Of a DNA stretch of 64,000 nucleotides, positions 52,945-61,386 are shown one piece after another. The DNA comes from Gordonia sp. SID5947 (GTDB lineage: Bacteria > Actinomycetota > Actinomycetes > Mycobacteriales > Mycobacteriaceae): positions 4,216,001 to 4,280,000 of the forward strand of contig NZ_WWHU01000001.1 of NCBI RefSeq assembly GCF_009862785.1. Direction: 5' to 3'. The notes below the pieces were generated by a model. That model was not told where the DNA came from. It made no database searches and saw only the letters and a program-made list of their open reading frames with translations. Numbering within the stretch: the stretch's first letter is position 1; every line of letters starts with the position of its first letter. Both the position numbers and the translations under genes were made by a program.

Positions 52945-53406
52945 ATGGCAGAGGGCGCGCAGGACCGCGAACGGTCGTGGAAGGAAGCGTGGCCCGTTCT
53001 GGTCGCCCTGGCGGTGGTCGTGATCGCGGCCGCGGGTATCGGGATCTCCTATCTCATCCGGCCGGCAGACGAGCGGATGAGTACCGACGCGCAGGTCCAG
53101 CACGCGATCAACGACGTCTACACCGCGCGCAACGAGGTCGACTACGACAAGTATCGCGAGTCGACCTGCGCCGCGGATGTGGCGTCGGAGGCGTTCCCGG
53201 ACGAGTCGACGTTTGTGGACGAGAACCGGAAATCGTTCGACGAGAACGGACATATCGTCATCCCCGAGATCAGCGGGATCACGGTGTCGGGAGACCGGGC
53301 GACTGCGCAGGTACATTGGCACTTCGATGACAAGCCCGACCAGAAACAGGTGACCGACACGGTCGTGGTGCGTGAAGACGGGGACTGGAAGGTGTGTACG
53401 TCGTGA
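52945..53406 (+). CDS. Small membrane-anchored NTF2-like protein (Rv0361-like C-terminal domain)
   Basis: 153 residues. After a short charged N terminus comes one membrane helix (WPVLVALAVVVIAAAGIGISYLI, about 15-37), then an extracytoplasmic domain with two Cys (STCAADV and WKVCTS) and the pattern of the Rv0361-like protein at 30487: short helix, sheet, final DxDWKVCT. So the two genes encode paralogous outside domains with different N-terminal parts. ATG 52945 is chosen over the longer open frame. The stop overlaps the rhodanese start (GTGA), so this protein is coupled to the rhodanese-metZ operon. Function unknown. Confidence 0.75.
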   Translation: MAEGAQDRERSWKEAWPVLVALAVVVIAAAGIGISYLIRPADERMSTDAQVQHAINDVYTARNEVDYDKYRESTCAADVASEAFPDESTFVDENRKSFDENGHIVIPEISGITVSGDRATAQVHWHFDDKPDQKQVTDTVVVREDGDWKVCTS

Positions 53407-53816
53407 GGTATTCGGGTGATCTGACGCCGCTGCAGGCGTGGGAGAAACTGGAGAACGATCCGAAGACCGTGCTGGTCGATTGCCGGACCCGGGCCGAGTG
53501 GGCCTTTGTCGGGGTCCCCGACCTCGAGGTGATCGGCAAGAAGACCCTGTTCGTGGAGTGGACCACGTTCCCCGACGGGAGGCCGAACGAGGCCTTCGTC
53601 GAGCAACTGCGCGACGCCGGTGTCACCGACGACAACGAGGTCATCTTCATCTGCCGCTCTGGTCATCGCTCGATCGGCGCGGCCGAGGCGGCCACCGCCG
53701 ACGGCATCGGTGCGGCCTACAACGTGCTCGACGGCTTCGAAGGTGCCCTCGACGAGAACGATCACCGCGGCAGCCAGGGCTGGCGCGCGCTCAACCTCCC
53801 GTGGCGGCAGTCGTGA
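53403..53816 (+). CDS. Rhodanese-like sulfurtransferase
   Basis: 137 residues, single rhodanese domain. The active-site loop is VIFICRSGHRSIGAAEAA, with Cys and the Arg-Ser-Gly-His-Arg crown; DCRTRAEWAFVGVPD precedes it. It would carry persulfide sulfur. GTG 53403 overlaps the previous stop and its own stop overlaps metZ (GTGA both times), so three genes are coupled. Rhodanese next to metZ (Rv0390-Rv0391 as I recall it) suggests delivery of sulfur for homocysteine formation. Confidence 0.92.
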   Translation: MRYSGDLTPLQAWEKLENDPKTVLVDCRTRAEWAFVGVPDLEVIGKKTLFVEWTTFPDGRPNEAFVEQLRDAGVTDDNEVIFICRSGHRSIGAAEAATADGIGAAYNVLDGFEGALDENDHRGSQGWRALNLPWRQS

Positions 53817-55012
53817 GCAGGGAACTGCCGGAAGGGCTTTCGGCCGACACCCTGGCGGTCCGGGCCGGCCTCGATCGATCCGGCTTTTTCGAGACCTCCG
53901 AGGGCCTGTTCCTGACCAGTGGCTACGTCTACGAATCGGCGGAGGCCGCCGAGCGGGCCTTCACCGGCGAGGACAAACGATTCGTCTACTCGCGGTACGG
54001 GAATCCGACCGTCGAGATGTTCCAGGAGCGGCTACGTCAGCTCGAGGGAGCCGAAGCATGTTTTGCCACGGCCAGCGGGATGGCCGCGGTCTTCGTCGCG
54101 CTCGGCGCGCTGTTGAAGGCCGGTGACCGGCTGGTCGCCGCGCGCAGCCTGTTCGGTTCGTGTTTCGTGGTGTGCAACGAGATCCTGCCGCGCTGGGGTG
54201 TCGAGACCGTCTTCGTCGACGGTGAAGACCTCGACCAGTGGGAGGCCGCACTGTCGAAGCCGACCACTGCGGTGTTCTTCGAGACGCCGTCGAATCCGAT
54301 GCAGACGCTCGTCGACGTGGCGCGGGTGTCCGAACTCGCCCACGCGGCCGGTGCGAAAGTGGTGCTGGACAACGTCTTCGCCACGCCGCTGCTGCAGAGC
54401 GGCCTCGACATGGGTGCCGATGTGATCGTGTACTCGGGGACCAAGCACATCGACGGTCAGGGCCGGGTGATGGGCGGCGCGGTGCTCGGCGAGAAGGAAT
54501 TCATCGATGGCCCGGTGCAGATGCTGATGCGGCACACCGGTCCGGCGCTGAGTCCGTTCAATGCCTGGACGCTGCTCAAGGGGCTCGAGACCATGCGGCT
54601 GCGACTCGACGCCTCGGTGGCGTCGGCGTTGCGCATCGCGCAGTTCCTGGAAGACGATCCGCGGGTCCGATGGGTGAAATATCCTTTCCTGCAGTCGCAT
54701 CCGCAGCAGGTGCTCGCGCACAAACAGATGTCGGGTGGTGGCACGGTGGTCACCTTCGAGATCGGCGATCGCGACGGCGTCGACGGCAAGAAGCGTGCCT
54801 TCGAAGTGCTCAATGCGCTTCGGGTGGTGGACATCTCGAACAATCTCGGGGACTCGAAGTCGTTGATCACCCACCCCGCGACCACCACTCATCGGGCGAT
54901 GGGCCCCGAAGGCCGGGCGTCTATCGGCGTCACCGACTCGGTGGTGCGCCTGTCGGTCGGCCTCGAGGGTGTGGAGGATCTGCTCGCCGATCTCGATCAG
55001 GCGCTGGGCTGA
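53813..55012 (+). CDS. metZ: O-succinylhomoserine sulfhydrylase
   Basis: 399 residues, Cys/Met metabolism PLP enzyme (MetZ group). Conserved text: VYSRYGNPTVEMFQERLRQLEGAEACFATASGMAA, PLP Lys in VIVYSGTKHIDGQGRVMGG, and later DISNNLGDSKSLITHPATTTH. It converts O-succinylhomoserine plus sulfide to homocysteine on the way to methionine. GTG 53813 overlaps the rhodanese stop. It overlaps the convergent DUF222/HNH gene by 16 nt. A methionine-related riboswitch occurs 3 kb away at 57961, not on this operon. Confidence 0.94.
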   Translation: MSRELPEGLSADTLAVRAGLDRSGFFETSEGLFLTSGYVYESAEAAERAFTGEDKRFVYSRYGNPTVEMFQERLRQLEGAEACFATASGMAAVFVALGALLKAGDRLVAARSLFGSCFVVCNEILPRWGVETVFVDGEDLDQWEAALSKPTTAVFFETPSNPMQTLVDVARVSELAHAAGAKVVLDNVFATPLLQSGLDMGADVIVYSGTKHIDGQGRVMGGAVLGEKEFIDGPVQMLMRHTGPALSPFNAWTLLKGLETMRLRLDASVASALRIAQFLEDDPRVRWVKYPFLQSHPQQVLAHKQMSGGGTVVTFEIGDRDGVDGKKRAFEVLNALRVVDISNNLGDSKSLITHPATTTHRAMGPEGRASIGVTDSVVRLSVGLEGVEDLLADLDQALG

Positions 55013-56688
55013 GGTTGCTCGCCGTCGGCCTCCCGTCGCCGGCGGTTGCGTTCGCGTTCTTGTTGTCTACGGGCATGTTTGGCTGCCACTCGGCTCCGGG
55101 ACCGGGTGGGCGGATGTGGACGGTCACTGCTGGGGAACGCACCGTCGGCAAGGGTCTCGGCCGGGGGTGCCTGGGCCGGTGCGGTGAACCGGATGCGGCG
55201 TAGCCCGGGAAAGAGGGCTTCGAGGTTCTCGGCGTCGCCGGGTATCTGCAGCCCCTCGGGAGTGGTGAAGGTGGTGCGCAGCCTTCCCGACCAGCCATCT
55301 CGGTGCTGTTCGTCGACCCAGTGACCGAAGGTCTTGAGCAGATGGCCGAAGCGGTCCTTCGCATTGAGGTTGTCCGGCAGCGTGAGCCCACCCGTCGGGG
55401 GATCGGCGTGGTTGAACTCGACCACATGGTCCAGGTCGGCATCGAACGCAGACGTCGAATTCCCCGGTATGACGCTGAAACCGTCGCGAACGCGCACAAA
55501 GGTCTCCAGCGCGGTCGATGGCCGGTACGGGTCTGAGGGCAGATGGGCAGGCAGCGTGAAGGATCCGTCCGGATTCTCCGACGTGCCCTTTGGCACGATC
55601 GGCTTGACGACGGTGTCCGCGCGGGCGGCGAGGGCGCGGAGGTGCTCGTCGCTGATCACGCCGTGGCCGGCCATGAACGCCGGCCGTTGGGCGTCCCCGG
55701 AGAGCGTGGAGTCGTCACAGACCACATGGATGACCACCTTGGGGTCGACCGGTCCGATCGCGGTGGTGGCCTCGGGAATCTCGGCCGGGCATCCGTCGCG
55801 TCCGCACTGACACTCGAACGGTGTGCGGGTCAGCAGCGCGAACACGGCATCCGACGCGCGCTGTTGCCGAGTACGGCCATCCTCCTCGCACACCGCGGCC
55901 GCCAACTGCTTGACCGCGACGGCGGCGATCCGCACGTTCTCGGCGGCCATGATCACCGACAGTTCGGCGGTGCCATCATTTTTGGGCTCGGTCCACATCC
56001 CCCGCGCATCCAGGGCCTTGCGGCGTTGTTCACGCACCGCGTCGGGATCGTGACGGAACACGATGCGATCGACCATGGTGCGCAACCGATGCAGCGACCA
56101 CGCCCCGGAGTGCGAATCGAGCGCGGCGGCGATCCCGGCGTCGACGGCGCCTGCGCACTCGCGCCCGTCGACCAGATCGGTGCGCGAGATGATCGTCCGC
56201 ACCAACTGCTCGGTGATCCGGCCGTCGCGCAGTCGCGCGGACACCTCGGGGAGCCGGTCACGGAGGGCGAGGGCCCGGTTGAGCAGTTGTTCGGCTGCTG
56301 GTTGACCGATACCCAGCGCGTAGGCAAGCCGGGCGGCGCAATCGGCGAAGCCGTCCTTGAGGAAGAGCGCATGCGGATCCGGCTGCGCTCCGACGATCCG
56401 CGCATGCAGCTCGACGGCGGTCTGGTAGTCCTGCCATGCCAGGAACGACCGGCCACGCTGCGTCGAGACCAGGCTGCCGATCAGGTCGTTGGTGTCGGCG
56501 TCGATGATCTCGGCGGCTGTCACACCGCCGGTGAACAGGGGTGCGACATCCGGCCACGGTGAGTTGCCGCGCCACCACGACGACAATGACCACGACGGAC
56601 CTGACACCACATGCCTTCCTCGAGAACGGACATCGCGACAGGCCGCCCGCATCATCTCGAGAAGGACCAGGCCCGCCGGCGTGAACAA
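54997..56688 (-). CDS. DUF222 and HNH endonuclease domain protein (13E12-like)
   Basis: 563 residues. The N-terminal DUF222 domain runs to about residue 400 (ALGIGQPAAEQLLNRALALRDRLPEVSARL; quoted: AAEQLLNRALALRDRLPEV) and the C-terminal HNH domain has GNSTSAFDADLDHVVEFNHADPPTGG with the DH...N...H core (DLDHVVEFNH). The last 60 residues are Arg/Gln-rich and basic. These proteins occur in many copies in mycobacteria and relatives (13E12 repeat family, for example near metZ at Rv0393, from memory). Possibly a homing nuclease. Frame is intact. Confidence 0.88.
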   Translation of the reverse strand: MFTPAGLVLLEMMRAACRDVRSRGRHVVSGPSWSLSSWWRGNSPWPDVAPLFTGGVTAAEIIDADTNDLIGSLVSTQRGRSFLAWQDYQTAVELHARIVGAQPDPHALFLKDGFADCAARLAYALGIGQPAAEQLLNRALALRDRLPEVSARLRDGRITEQLVRTIISRTDLVDGRECAGAVDAGIAAALDSHSGAWSLHRLRTMVDRIVFRHDPDAVREQRRKALDARGMWTEPKNDGTAELSVIMAAENVRIAAVAVKQLAAAVCEEDGRTRQQRASDAVFALLTRTPFECQCGRDGCPAEIPEATTAIGPVDPKVVIHVVCDDSTLSGDAQRPAFMAGHGVISDEHLRALAARADTVVKPIVPKGTSENPDGSFTLPAHLPSDPYRPSTALETFVRVRDGFSVIPGNSTSAFDADLDHVVEFNHADPPTGGLTLPDNLNAKDRFGHLLKTFGHWVDEQHRDGWSGRLRTTFTTPEGLQIPGDAENLEALFPGLRRIRFTAPAQAPPAETLADGAFPSSDRPHPPTRSRSRVAAKHARRQQERERNRRRREADGEQPQPSA

Positions 56689-56773
56689 GGAGCCAGGCCG
56701 GATTCAGTTCCTCACATCGGCCCTGCACACACCAATGTAGGGCAGGGGTACGACAAGTTCGGGACGAGATGGA

Positions 56774-57880
56774 TCAGGGGTCGATCCCGAGTGCGTTGAA
56801 CACCGTCCGCAACTTGGCGGTCGTCTCGTCGACCTCGGAGCCCGGTTCGGATTGCGCGACGATCCCACCGCCCGCCCAGGTGCGCAGGCTGTGCCGGTCC
56901 GCGGTCAGTTCCAGGCAGCGGATGGTCACCATCCATTCGCCGTCGCCGGCGCTGTCGCACCAGCCGATCGTTCCGCCGTAGAGGCCGCGTTCCCCCTCGA
57001 CCTCCCGGATGAACTGGGCGGCAAGGTCACTGGGAGTTCCGCAGACCGCCGGGGTCGGACTCAGCAACAGCGCAAGGTCGAGCGCGGTCATGGTGTCGTC
57101 GCGGAGGGTGCCGCGGATGGGTGTCGCGAGATGCCAGATCTCGCCGGTCGAGCGCAGCTGCGGCGACGACGGGACGGTGAGCTCGACACAGTGGGGGGAC
57201 AGCCGGTCCCGGAGGTAGTCGACGACGAATGCGTGCTCGGTCAGGTCTTTGGCCGAGGCGACGAGACCGTCCGCGGCGGCACGGTCGACCGCCGGATCCG
57301 CTGACCGCGGCGCCGACCCGGCGTAGGGATGACACGTCACCGTGCGGCCCTGTTTGCGTACCAACGACTCCGGGCTCGCCCCGACGAGCCATCCGCCACT
57401 TCCGCGTGACGCCCCGACATCCACACCGAAGGCATTCCCCTCGGAATTGCCATGCGCCAGAGCATGAATGAGACCGTCGACGTCGACGGCGGGGTCGAGG
57501 GTGGCATCCACCGACCGCGCCAGCACCACCTTGTCCAGCTCGCCGTCGGCGATCTGTTTGATCGCGCGTTCGATGCGCTCGCGATGGATTGCCTGATCGG
57601 GGTGCAGCGACATCGACGTGACGCGGTGCGGTGCCGGCTTCGATCCGGCCACCGGTCGCGACGTGTGACGGAGTGTGCGGGGAGCGATCAGTGCGGCGGG
57701 ATCGTCGATGTCGAACGGGACCGCGCCGACGACGGCCTCGACCGCGCCGGCGCGCAGGGCCTCGGCGGCGGCGCGGGCGTCGACGAATCCGCGACGAACG
57801 CCGCTCCCCACCACCGATCCCGTCGGTCGCGACAGGATGAAGACGTAGGGATCCGAGCCGTCGGCGTCGGAGATGACCAT
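56774..57880 (-). CDS. Isochorismate synthase (EntC/MenF-like)
   Basis: 368 residues. Chorismate-binding domain with the family patterns ELDKVVLARSVDATLDPAV, WLVGASPESLVRKQG, the lower motif SPTPAVCGTPSDLAAQFI, and ERGLYGGTIGWCDSAGDGEW with catalytic Glu and metal ligands. It converts chorismate to isochorismate, feeding menaquinone or salicylate/catecholate siderophore synthesis. It lies near a siderophore uptake locus, but no other ent or men gene is in the window, so the destination is open (Rv3215-like). Divergent from the SAM-riboswitch operon. Confidence 0.88.
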   Translation of the reverse strand: MVISDADGSDPYVFILSRPTGSVVGSGVRRGFVDARAAAEALRAGAVEAVVGAVPFDIDDPAALIAPRTLRHTSRPVAGSKPAPHRVTSMSLHPDQAIHRERIERAIKQIADGELDKVVLARSVDATLDPAVDVDGLIHALAHGNSEGNAFGVDVGASRGSGGWLVGASPESLVRKQGRTVTCHPYAGSAPRSADPAVDRAAADGLVASAKDLTEHAFVVDYLRDRLSPHCVELTVPSSPQLRSTGEIWHLATPIRGTLRDDTMTALDLALLLSPTPAVCGTPSDLAAQFIREVEGERGLYGGTIGWCDSAGDGEWMVTIRCLELTADRHSLRTWAGGGIVAQSEPGSEVDETTAKLRTVFNALGIDP

Positions 57881-57960
57881 GGCTTCACGCTACCGCCGGG
57901 CTTTTGTGCGCGGTGAGTGAAAATTGACACGTCGAGGCGTGATGGGTGAACCTTGACGTG

Positions 57961-58070
57961 GGTCATGAGTGCCAGTGACAAGCCCCGGCTCGCTGGCCGG
58001 CAACCCTCCACCGCGGTGGGGTGCTCCGGGTGACGACCCGGCCGTGCTCGAAGTGATCACGGCAAGTGCG
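57961..58070 (+). promoter_or_regulatory. SAM-IV type riboswitch (S-adenosylmethionine)
   Basis: The consensus SAM-IV/SAM-I-like core is plain: GGTCATGAGTGCCAGTGAC, GCCCCGGCTCGCTGGCCGGC, AACCCTCCACCGCGGTGGGG, GTGCTCCGGGTGACGACC closing P1 with GGTC. A 3' hairpin GCCGTG...CACGGC (58042-58067) with GGCAAGTG follows, the extra helix that marks SAM-IV. It ends 22 nt before the ATG at 58092 and overlaps a spurious start at 57969. It should turn off the aminotransferase operon when SAM is high, probably by hiding the ribosome site. Confidence 0.88.
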
Positions 58071-58091
58071 GATTCCTCAGGAGCTATTGCC

Positions 58092-59429
58092 ATGACTGCT
58101 GTCCTTTCGACGCCTTTCAACATCCCGGCGCCCTTCACCAACCCAGCGCCCTTCACCAACCCAGACGTCGCCGAACTCGGCGCCCACGCCATCCCGCCGT
58201 TGGCGCAGGTCGTCGGCGCCGACGAGTGCGTACCGCTGGCGACCGGCGAGACGGTTCGCTACGCCAACCTCGACTACGCGGCCAGTGCACCCGCGTTGGC
58301 GGCGGTGGCGGAGTCCGTCACGCGCTCGTTGTCGCAGTACGCGAGCGTGCACCGCGGCGCAGGGCATCTGTCGCAGGTCACCACTGCCCGGTACGAGCAG
58401 GCTCGTGAGGTGATCCGGGGATTCGTCAGGGCGCGTGCCGACGACGCGGTGGTCTTCACCCGCGGCACCACCGACGCCATCAACCTCGCTGCGCACGCGA
58501 CCCGTGGCGACGTGGTGGTGCTCGACATCGAGCACCACGCCAACCTGCTGCCGTGGTGCGCGCCCGACCGTGACGGGTCGTCGCGGGCCCGGGTGGTGCG
58601 CGCGTGCGCGACGATCGACGACACGCTCGCCGCGCTGGAGACCGAACTCGCGGCGGCGCCCGCCTCGTTGCTCGCCGTCACCGCGGCGTCCAATGTCACC
58701 GGCGAGGTGCTGCCGATCGGTCGGTTGTCAGCGATCGCCCACCGCAACGGCGCACGCATCCTGATCGACGCCGCCCAGCTCGTCGCTCATCGCCGCATCT
58801 CGATGGCCGGTCACGGCGTCGACTACCTGGTCTTCTCCGGTCACAAGCTCTACGCACCGTTCGGGGCGGGCGTGTTGATCGGACGTCCGGACTGGCTCGA
58901 CGACGCCGAGCCCTACCTGGCGGGTGGCGGCGCGTCGGCACGTGTTGCCCTCGGCGACCGCGACGCGGATGCCGCGATCGACTGGCACGCGGGGCCGGCC
59001 CGCCACGAGGCCGGTTCGCCGAACGTGCTGGGCGCCGTGTCGATCGCGGCGGCGTGCGAGGCGCTCGACAGTGTCGGATTCGAGAACATCGGGCTGCACG
59101 AAGAATTGCTGCGCGCCCGCCTCGACGACGGGCTCGCGGCCACCGAGGGCATCACGCAGCTGCGCATCTTCGAGGACGCCACCGACCGGGTGGGGATCGC
59201 CGGATTCGACGTCGACGGGTGCCCGCCACGGGAGGTGGCCGAGTTCCTCAGTCGGAGTGCGGGTATCGGCGTTCGTGACGGCAAGTTCTGCGCGCATCCG
59301 TTGGTGAATCGGCTGGGTTTTCCGGCCGGTGCGGTGCGGGCGAGCTTCGGGGTCGGCACCGGTTCCGGCGACATCGACCGGCTCGTCGACGCGCTGTCGA
59401 GACTGACCACGCGAGCGAGGGCGCGATGA
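58092..59429 (+). CDS. Class V aminotransferase (cysteine desulfurase-like), riboswitch-controlled
   Basis: 445 residues from ATG 58092, set by CAGGAG upstream and by the riboswitch. The first 25 residues hold a tandem repeat (PAPFTNP twice) and look like a low-complexity leader. The fold-type I body has NLDYAASAPA, RGTTDAINLAAHA, IEHHANLLPWC, the PLP lysine in YLVFSGHKLYAPFGAGVL and GGGASARVALGD. The conserved Cys loop of NifS/SufS is absent, and a C-terminal GVGTGSGDIDRLV region replaces it. Control by a SAM riboswitch suggests a role in sulfur amino-acid or SAM-linked metabolism (e.g. selenocysteine/cysteine lyase-like). Reaction unknown. Confidence 0.85.
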   Translation: MTAVLSTPFNIPAPFTNPAPFTNPDVAELGAHAIPPLAQVVGADECVPLATGETVRYANLDYAASAPALAAVAESVTRSLSQYASVHRGAGHLSQVTTARYEQAREVIRGFVRARADDAVVFTRGTTDAINLAAHATRGDVVVLDIEHHANLLPWCAPDRDGSSRARVVRACATIDDTLAALETELAAAPASLLAVTAASNVTGEVLPIGRLSAIAHRNGARILIDAAQLVAHRRISMAGHGVDYLVFSGHKLYAPFGAGVLIGRPDWLDDAEPYLAGGGASARVALGDRDADAAIDWHAGPARHEAGSPNVLGAVSIAAACEALDSVGFENIGLHEELLRARLDDGLAATEGITQLRIFEDATDRVGIAGFDVDGCPPREVAEFLSRSAGIGVRDGKFCAHPLVNRLGFPAGAVRASFGVGTGSGDIDRLVDALSRLTTRARAR

Positions 59430-59881
59430 GCATCGAATACGCGCGCCCGTCGTCGACGATCAGCATAGGCCGGCCGGCGCTGCGGGTCGCGCTCGCCGGC
59501 GAGATCGAGGCGGCGGCGTTCCCGATCGTGGTGCGGCGGCCGACCCTGCGTGATGCGCAGCGGGCACGGTTGCTGTTGCGCGCCGGCGTCAACGATCAGG
59601 CGAACTACGTTGTCGCGCTTGAGGTGGAGGCGGCCATCGCCCCGCACGCGGAGTCTGCGCGTGCCTCGGCGGAGCCCGGCCGGGCACCAGCGGTCAACCA
59701 GCCGGAGACGATCCGATACGTCGGGACGCCGCATGGGCTGGTCTCGCTGATCCGTGACATCTATGTGGCCGAGATCGCCGACGCGGTCATCGTCGTGCCG
59801 CTCGACGGCCCGGTCACCGCGGCCCGGGTCCGTGAGCAGGTACTTCCCGTGCTGGATCCGGCACGAGGGCGTGTCGCCTGA
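59426..59881 (+). CDS. Small hypothetical protein, co-transcribed with the riboswitch-controlled aminotransferase
   Basis: 151 residues, soluble. Starts with the ATG overlapping the aminotransferase stop (ATGA). The sequence is ARPSSTISIGRPALRVALAG, then RRPTLRDAQRARLLLRAGVN, an Ala/Glu-rich linker and a second region RYVGTPHGLVSLIRDIYVA with IADAVIVVPLDGP. The last part loosely resembles the C-terminal strand-helix of luciferase-like flavin monooxygenases (GTP...L...ADG.VVVP), but the barrel is missing. I would not assign a reaction. Riboswitch context suggests a role in sulfur or one-carbon metabolism. Confidence 0.65.
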   Translation: MSIEYARPSSTISIGRPALRVALAGEIEAAAFPIVVRRPTLRDAQRARLLLRAGVNDQANYVVALEVEAAIAPHAESARASAEPGRAPAVNQPETIRYVGTPHGLVSLIRDIYVAEIADAVIVVPLDGPVTAARVREQVLPVLDPARGRVA

Positions 59882-59904
59882 GTCTGTGCCGTTGACTGCC
59901 CGGC

Positions 59905-59932
59905 GTGAGACCTGTCCTGTGTTTCGTCTCAC
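59905..59932 (+). terminator. Hairpin terminator after the riboswitch operon
   Basis: GTGAGAC and GTCTCAC, 7-bp perfect arms with a 14-nt loop, 24 nt after the stop at 59881. The region then turns AT-richer and holds the promoter of the next gene, so a terminator is expected here. Confidence 0.6.
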
Positions 59933-59943
59933 CCCGCTCTGTG

Positions 59944-59973
59944 TTGACACTGCTTCTTACTCGTCAGTACGGT
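59944..59973 (+). promoter_or_regulatory. Candidate housekeeping promoter of the secreted-protein gene at 60016
   Basis: TTGACA (59944-59949), 18-nt spacer, TACGGT (59968-59973) as -10. It ends 43 nt before the ATG at 60016, with GGAGGGGGAG as ribosome site. The -35 is a perfect consensus; the -10 is weak. Confidence 0.5.
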
Positions 59974-60015
59974 TCTGCCGACCCGGTCGTAGGTGATGAC
60001 CGGCGGAGGGGGAGC

Positions 60016-61290
60016 ATGAATCGGGGAATCGCCGTGTCGCACACCGGCCGTCTGGCCGTGGCCATCGTCGCTGTGATCGGAGCGCTGATCGGTGGTGTGT
60101 CGCTGGCGGCGCCGGCTCAGGCGAGCACCGTGACGCGCTATCTCGATCTGCCGCTGACGAATCGGTTCGCCGATCAGTACGGCGGCGGCGTGAATCGAGC
60201 GCTGCCGACCGATCTCACCGAACTCAGCCGGCTGGTCCGCGATGCCCGCGCGAGCGGTGTCGACCCGAAACGCTATGCGGCACTGCTGTTCCAGTATCGG
60301 CTCGTGCAGGCGACCACCGGGGCCGGAATCGACCTCGCCGGTTGGGATCCGGCCAAAGGGTTCCACGCGACCCGCTCGACCATGATCAAGGGCTACCGCT
60401 ACTACGAGAACTTCCAGATCGCCCATCGCAATCTGCAGTGGGCGGGTATGGCAGGCATGGTGGGCGCCGACTTCGGTGGTGGCACTGCGGATGTCGTTCT
60501 CGCCGGTGACATCTACGGCATCCGGGGGCTGCAGCCGCTGGCCGCGCAGATCATCGAGAAGGCGACCCAGGTCGCCGGTCCCGGCATCATCGGTCAGTTC
60601 CCCGAGGGCCTGCGCAACCTCGCCTACCACGCGGACCAGATCACCCCGGCAGACCTGGCGTGGTTCTCGCGGCAGATCCTGGTGATGCAGAAGGCGATCT
60701 TCTCCGATCTCATGCCGATGCACGTCGCGTTCGTCAAGGACGGTCTCGACGGGATCGAGGAGTTCCGCCGCGCAGGCATCGTCGACGATGCCGTGGCGGC
60801 CGCGTGGCGAGACATCGCGTCCGACAACCCCGCCCGGGTCTCGAAGGGCAACGGGACGCTCTTGCGCCGCGAACAGTACGACGTCGTCGGCTGGCAGTTC
60901 GACAACGTGCGCAACTATCGCAGATCGGCAGGCGTCGGCTCGGCGCTGACCTATGCCATGACGCTCGCCGGTTCGCCGTCGGTTGCGGGGGTTCCGGCGT
61001 TGCGCGACTTCATCTCCTACACCTATCGAGGCCGGACACCCGACGGTCGGACGCTCTCCATCGCCACCCCGATCCCGGATTGGGACTGGTCGGAGTTCGA
61101 CCTGCGGTGGAAGTACGTGACGACCGAACTCCTGCCGCGTTACCGGGACATGGTCGACAACCGGTACGGACAGTTGGTGGCGCAGCTGAAGGTTCCGTAC
61201 GAGACACAGTTCGAATCGCACCGGCCGATCTACAACCTGCACCAGATCCTCGGTGATGCGGTGGCGCACACCAAGGTCAGCATCTCCTGA
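60016..61290 (+). CDS. Secreted protein of unknown function
   Basis: 424 residues from ATG 60016, set by GGAGGGGGAGC. The signal peptide is LAVAIVAVIGALIGGVSLAAPAQA with cleavage after AQA. The mature protein is soluble and helical (DLTELSRLVRDARASGVDPK, RYAALLFQYRLVQAT), then NFQIAHRNLQWAGMAGMVGAD, and a conserved-looking tail SEFDLRWKYVTTELLPRYRD. I recognise no domain, no catalytic motif and no repeat. Exported protein of actinobacterial type; its own promoter and terminator-flanked context suggest an independent unit. Confidence 0.75.
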   Translation: MNRGIAVSHTGRLAVAIVAVIGALIGGVSLAAPAQASTVTRYLDLPLTNRFADQYGGGVNRALPTDLTELSRLVRDARASGVDPKRYAALLFQYRLVQATTGAGIDLAGWDPAKGFHATRSTMIKGYRYYENFQIAHRNLQWAGMAGMVGADFGGGTADVVLAGDIYGIRGLQPLAAQIIEKATQVAGPGIIGQFPEGLRNLAYHADQITPADLAWFSRQILVMQKAIFSDLMPMHVAFVKDGLDGIEEFRRAGIVDDAVAAAWRDIASDNPARVSKGNGTLLRREQYDVVGWQFDNVRNYRRSAGVGSALTYAMTLAGSPSVAGVPALRDFISYTYRGRTPDGRTLSIATPIPDWDWSEFDLRWKYVTTELLPRYRDMVDNRYGQLVAQLKVPYETQFESHRPIYNLHQILGDAVAHTKVSIS

Positions 61291-61297
61291 CCCCTCC

Positions 61298-61381
61298 CGC
61301 CGACGGCAACCGAAATCCCGCCGACGGCAACCGAGATCTCGCCGAGAGCAACCGAGATCTCGCCGAGAGCAACCTGTCTCG
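61298..61381. repeat. Four tandem 21-bp repeats between convergent genes
   Basis: Units at 61298, 61319, 61340 and 61361, each CGCCGA(C/G)(G/A)GCAACCGA(A/G)ATC-like and 21 nt long. They fill the 96-nt gap between the secreted-protein stop and the allantoicase stop. The first two and the third are nearly identical; the fourth has diverged at its end. No spacer alternation, so not CRISPR. Confidence 0.85.
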
Positions 61382-61386
61382 CGCCC

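Noticed and set aside
57969..58091. In-frame upstream extension of the class V aminotransferase
   Set aside because: The extra codons lie within the riboswitch; an ATG with a good ribosome site follows at 58092.
61298..61381. Possible CRISPR array
   Set aside because: The units are contiguous 21-mers with no spacers and no cas genes nearby.
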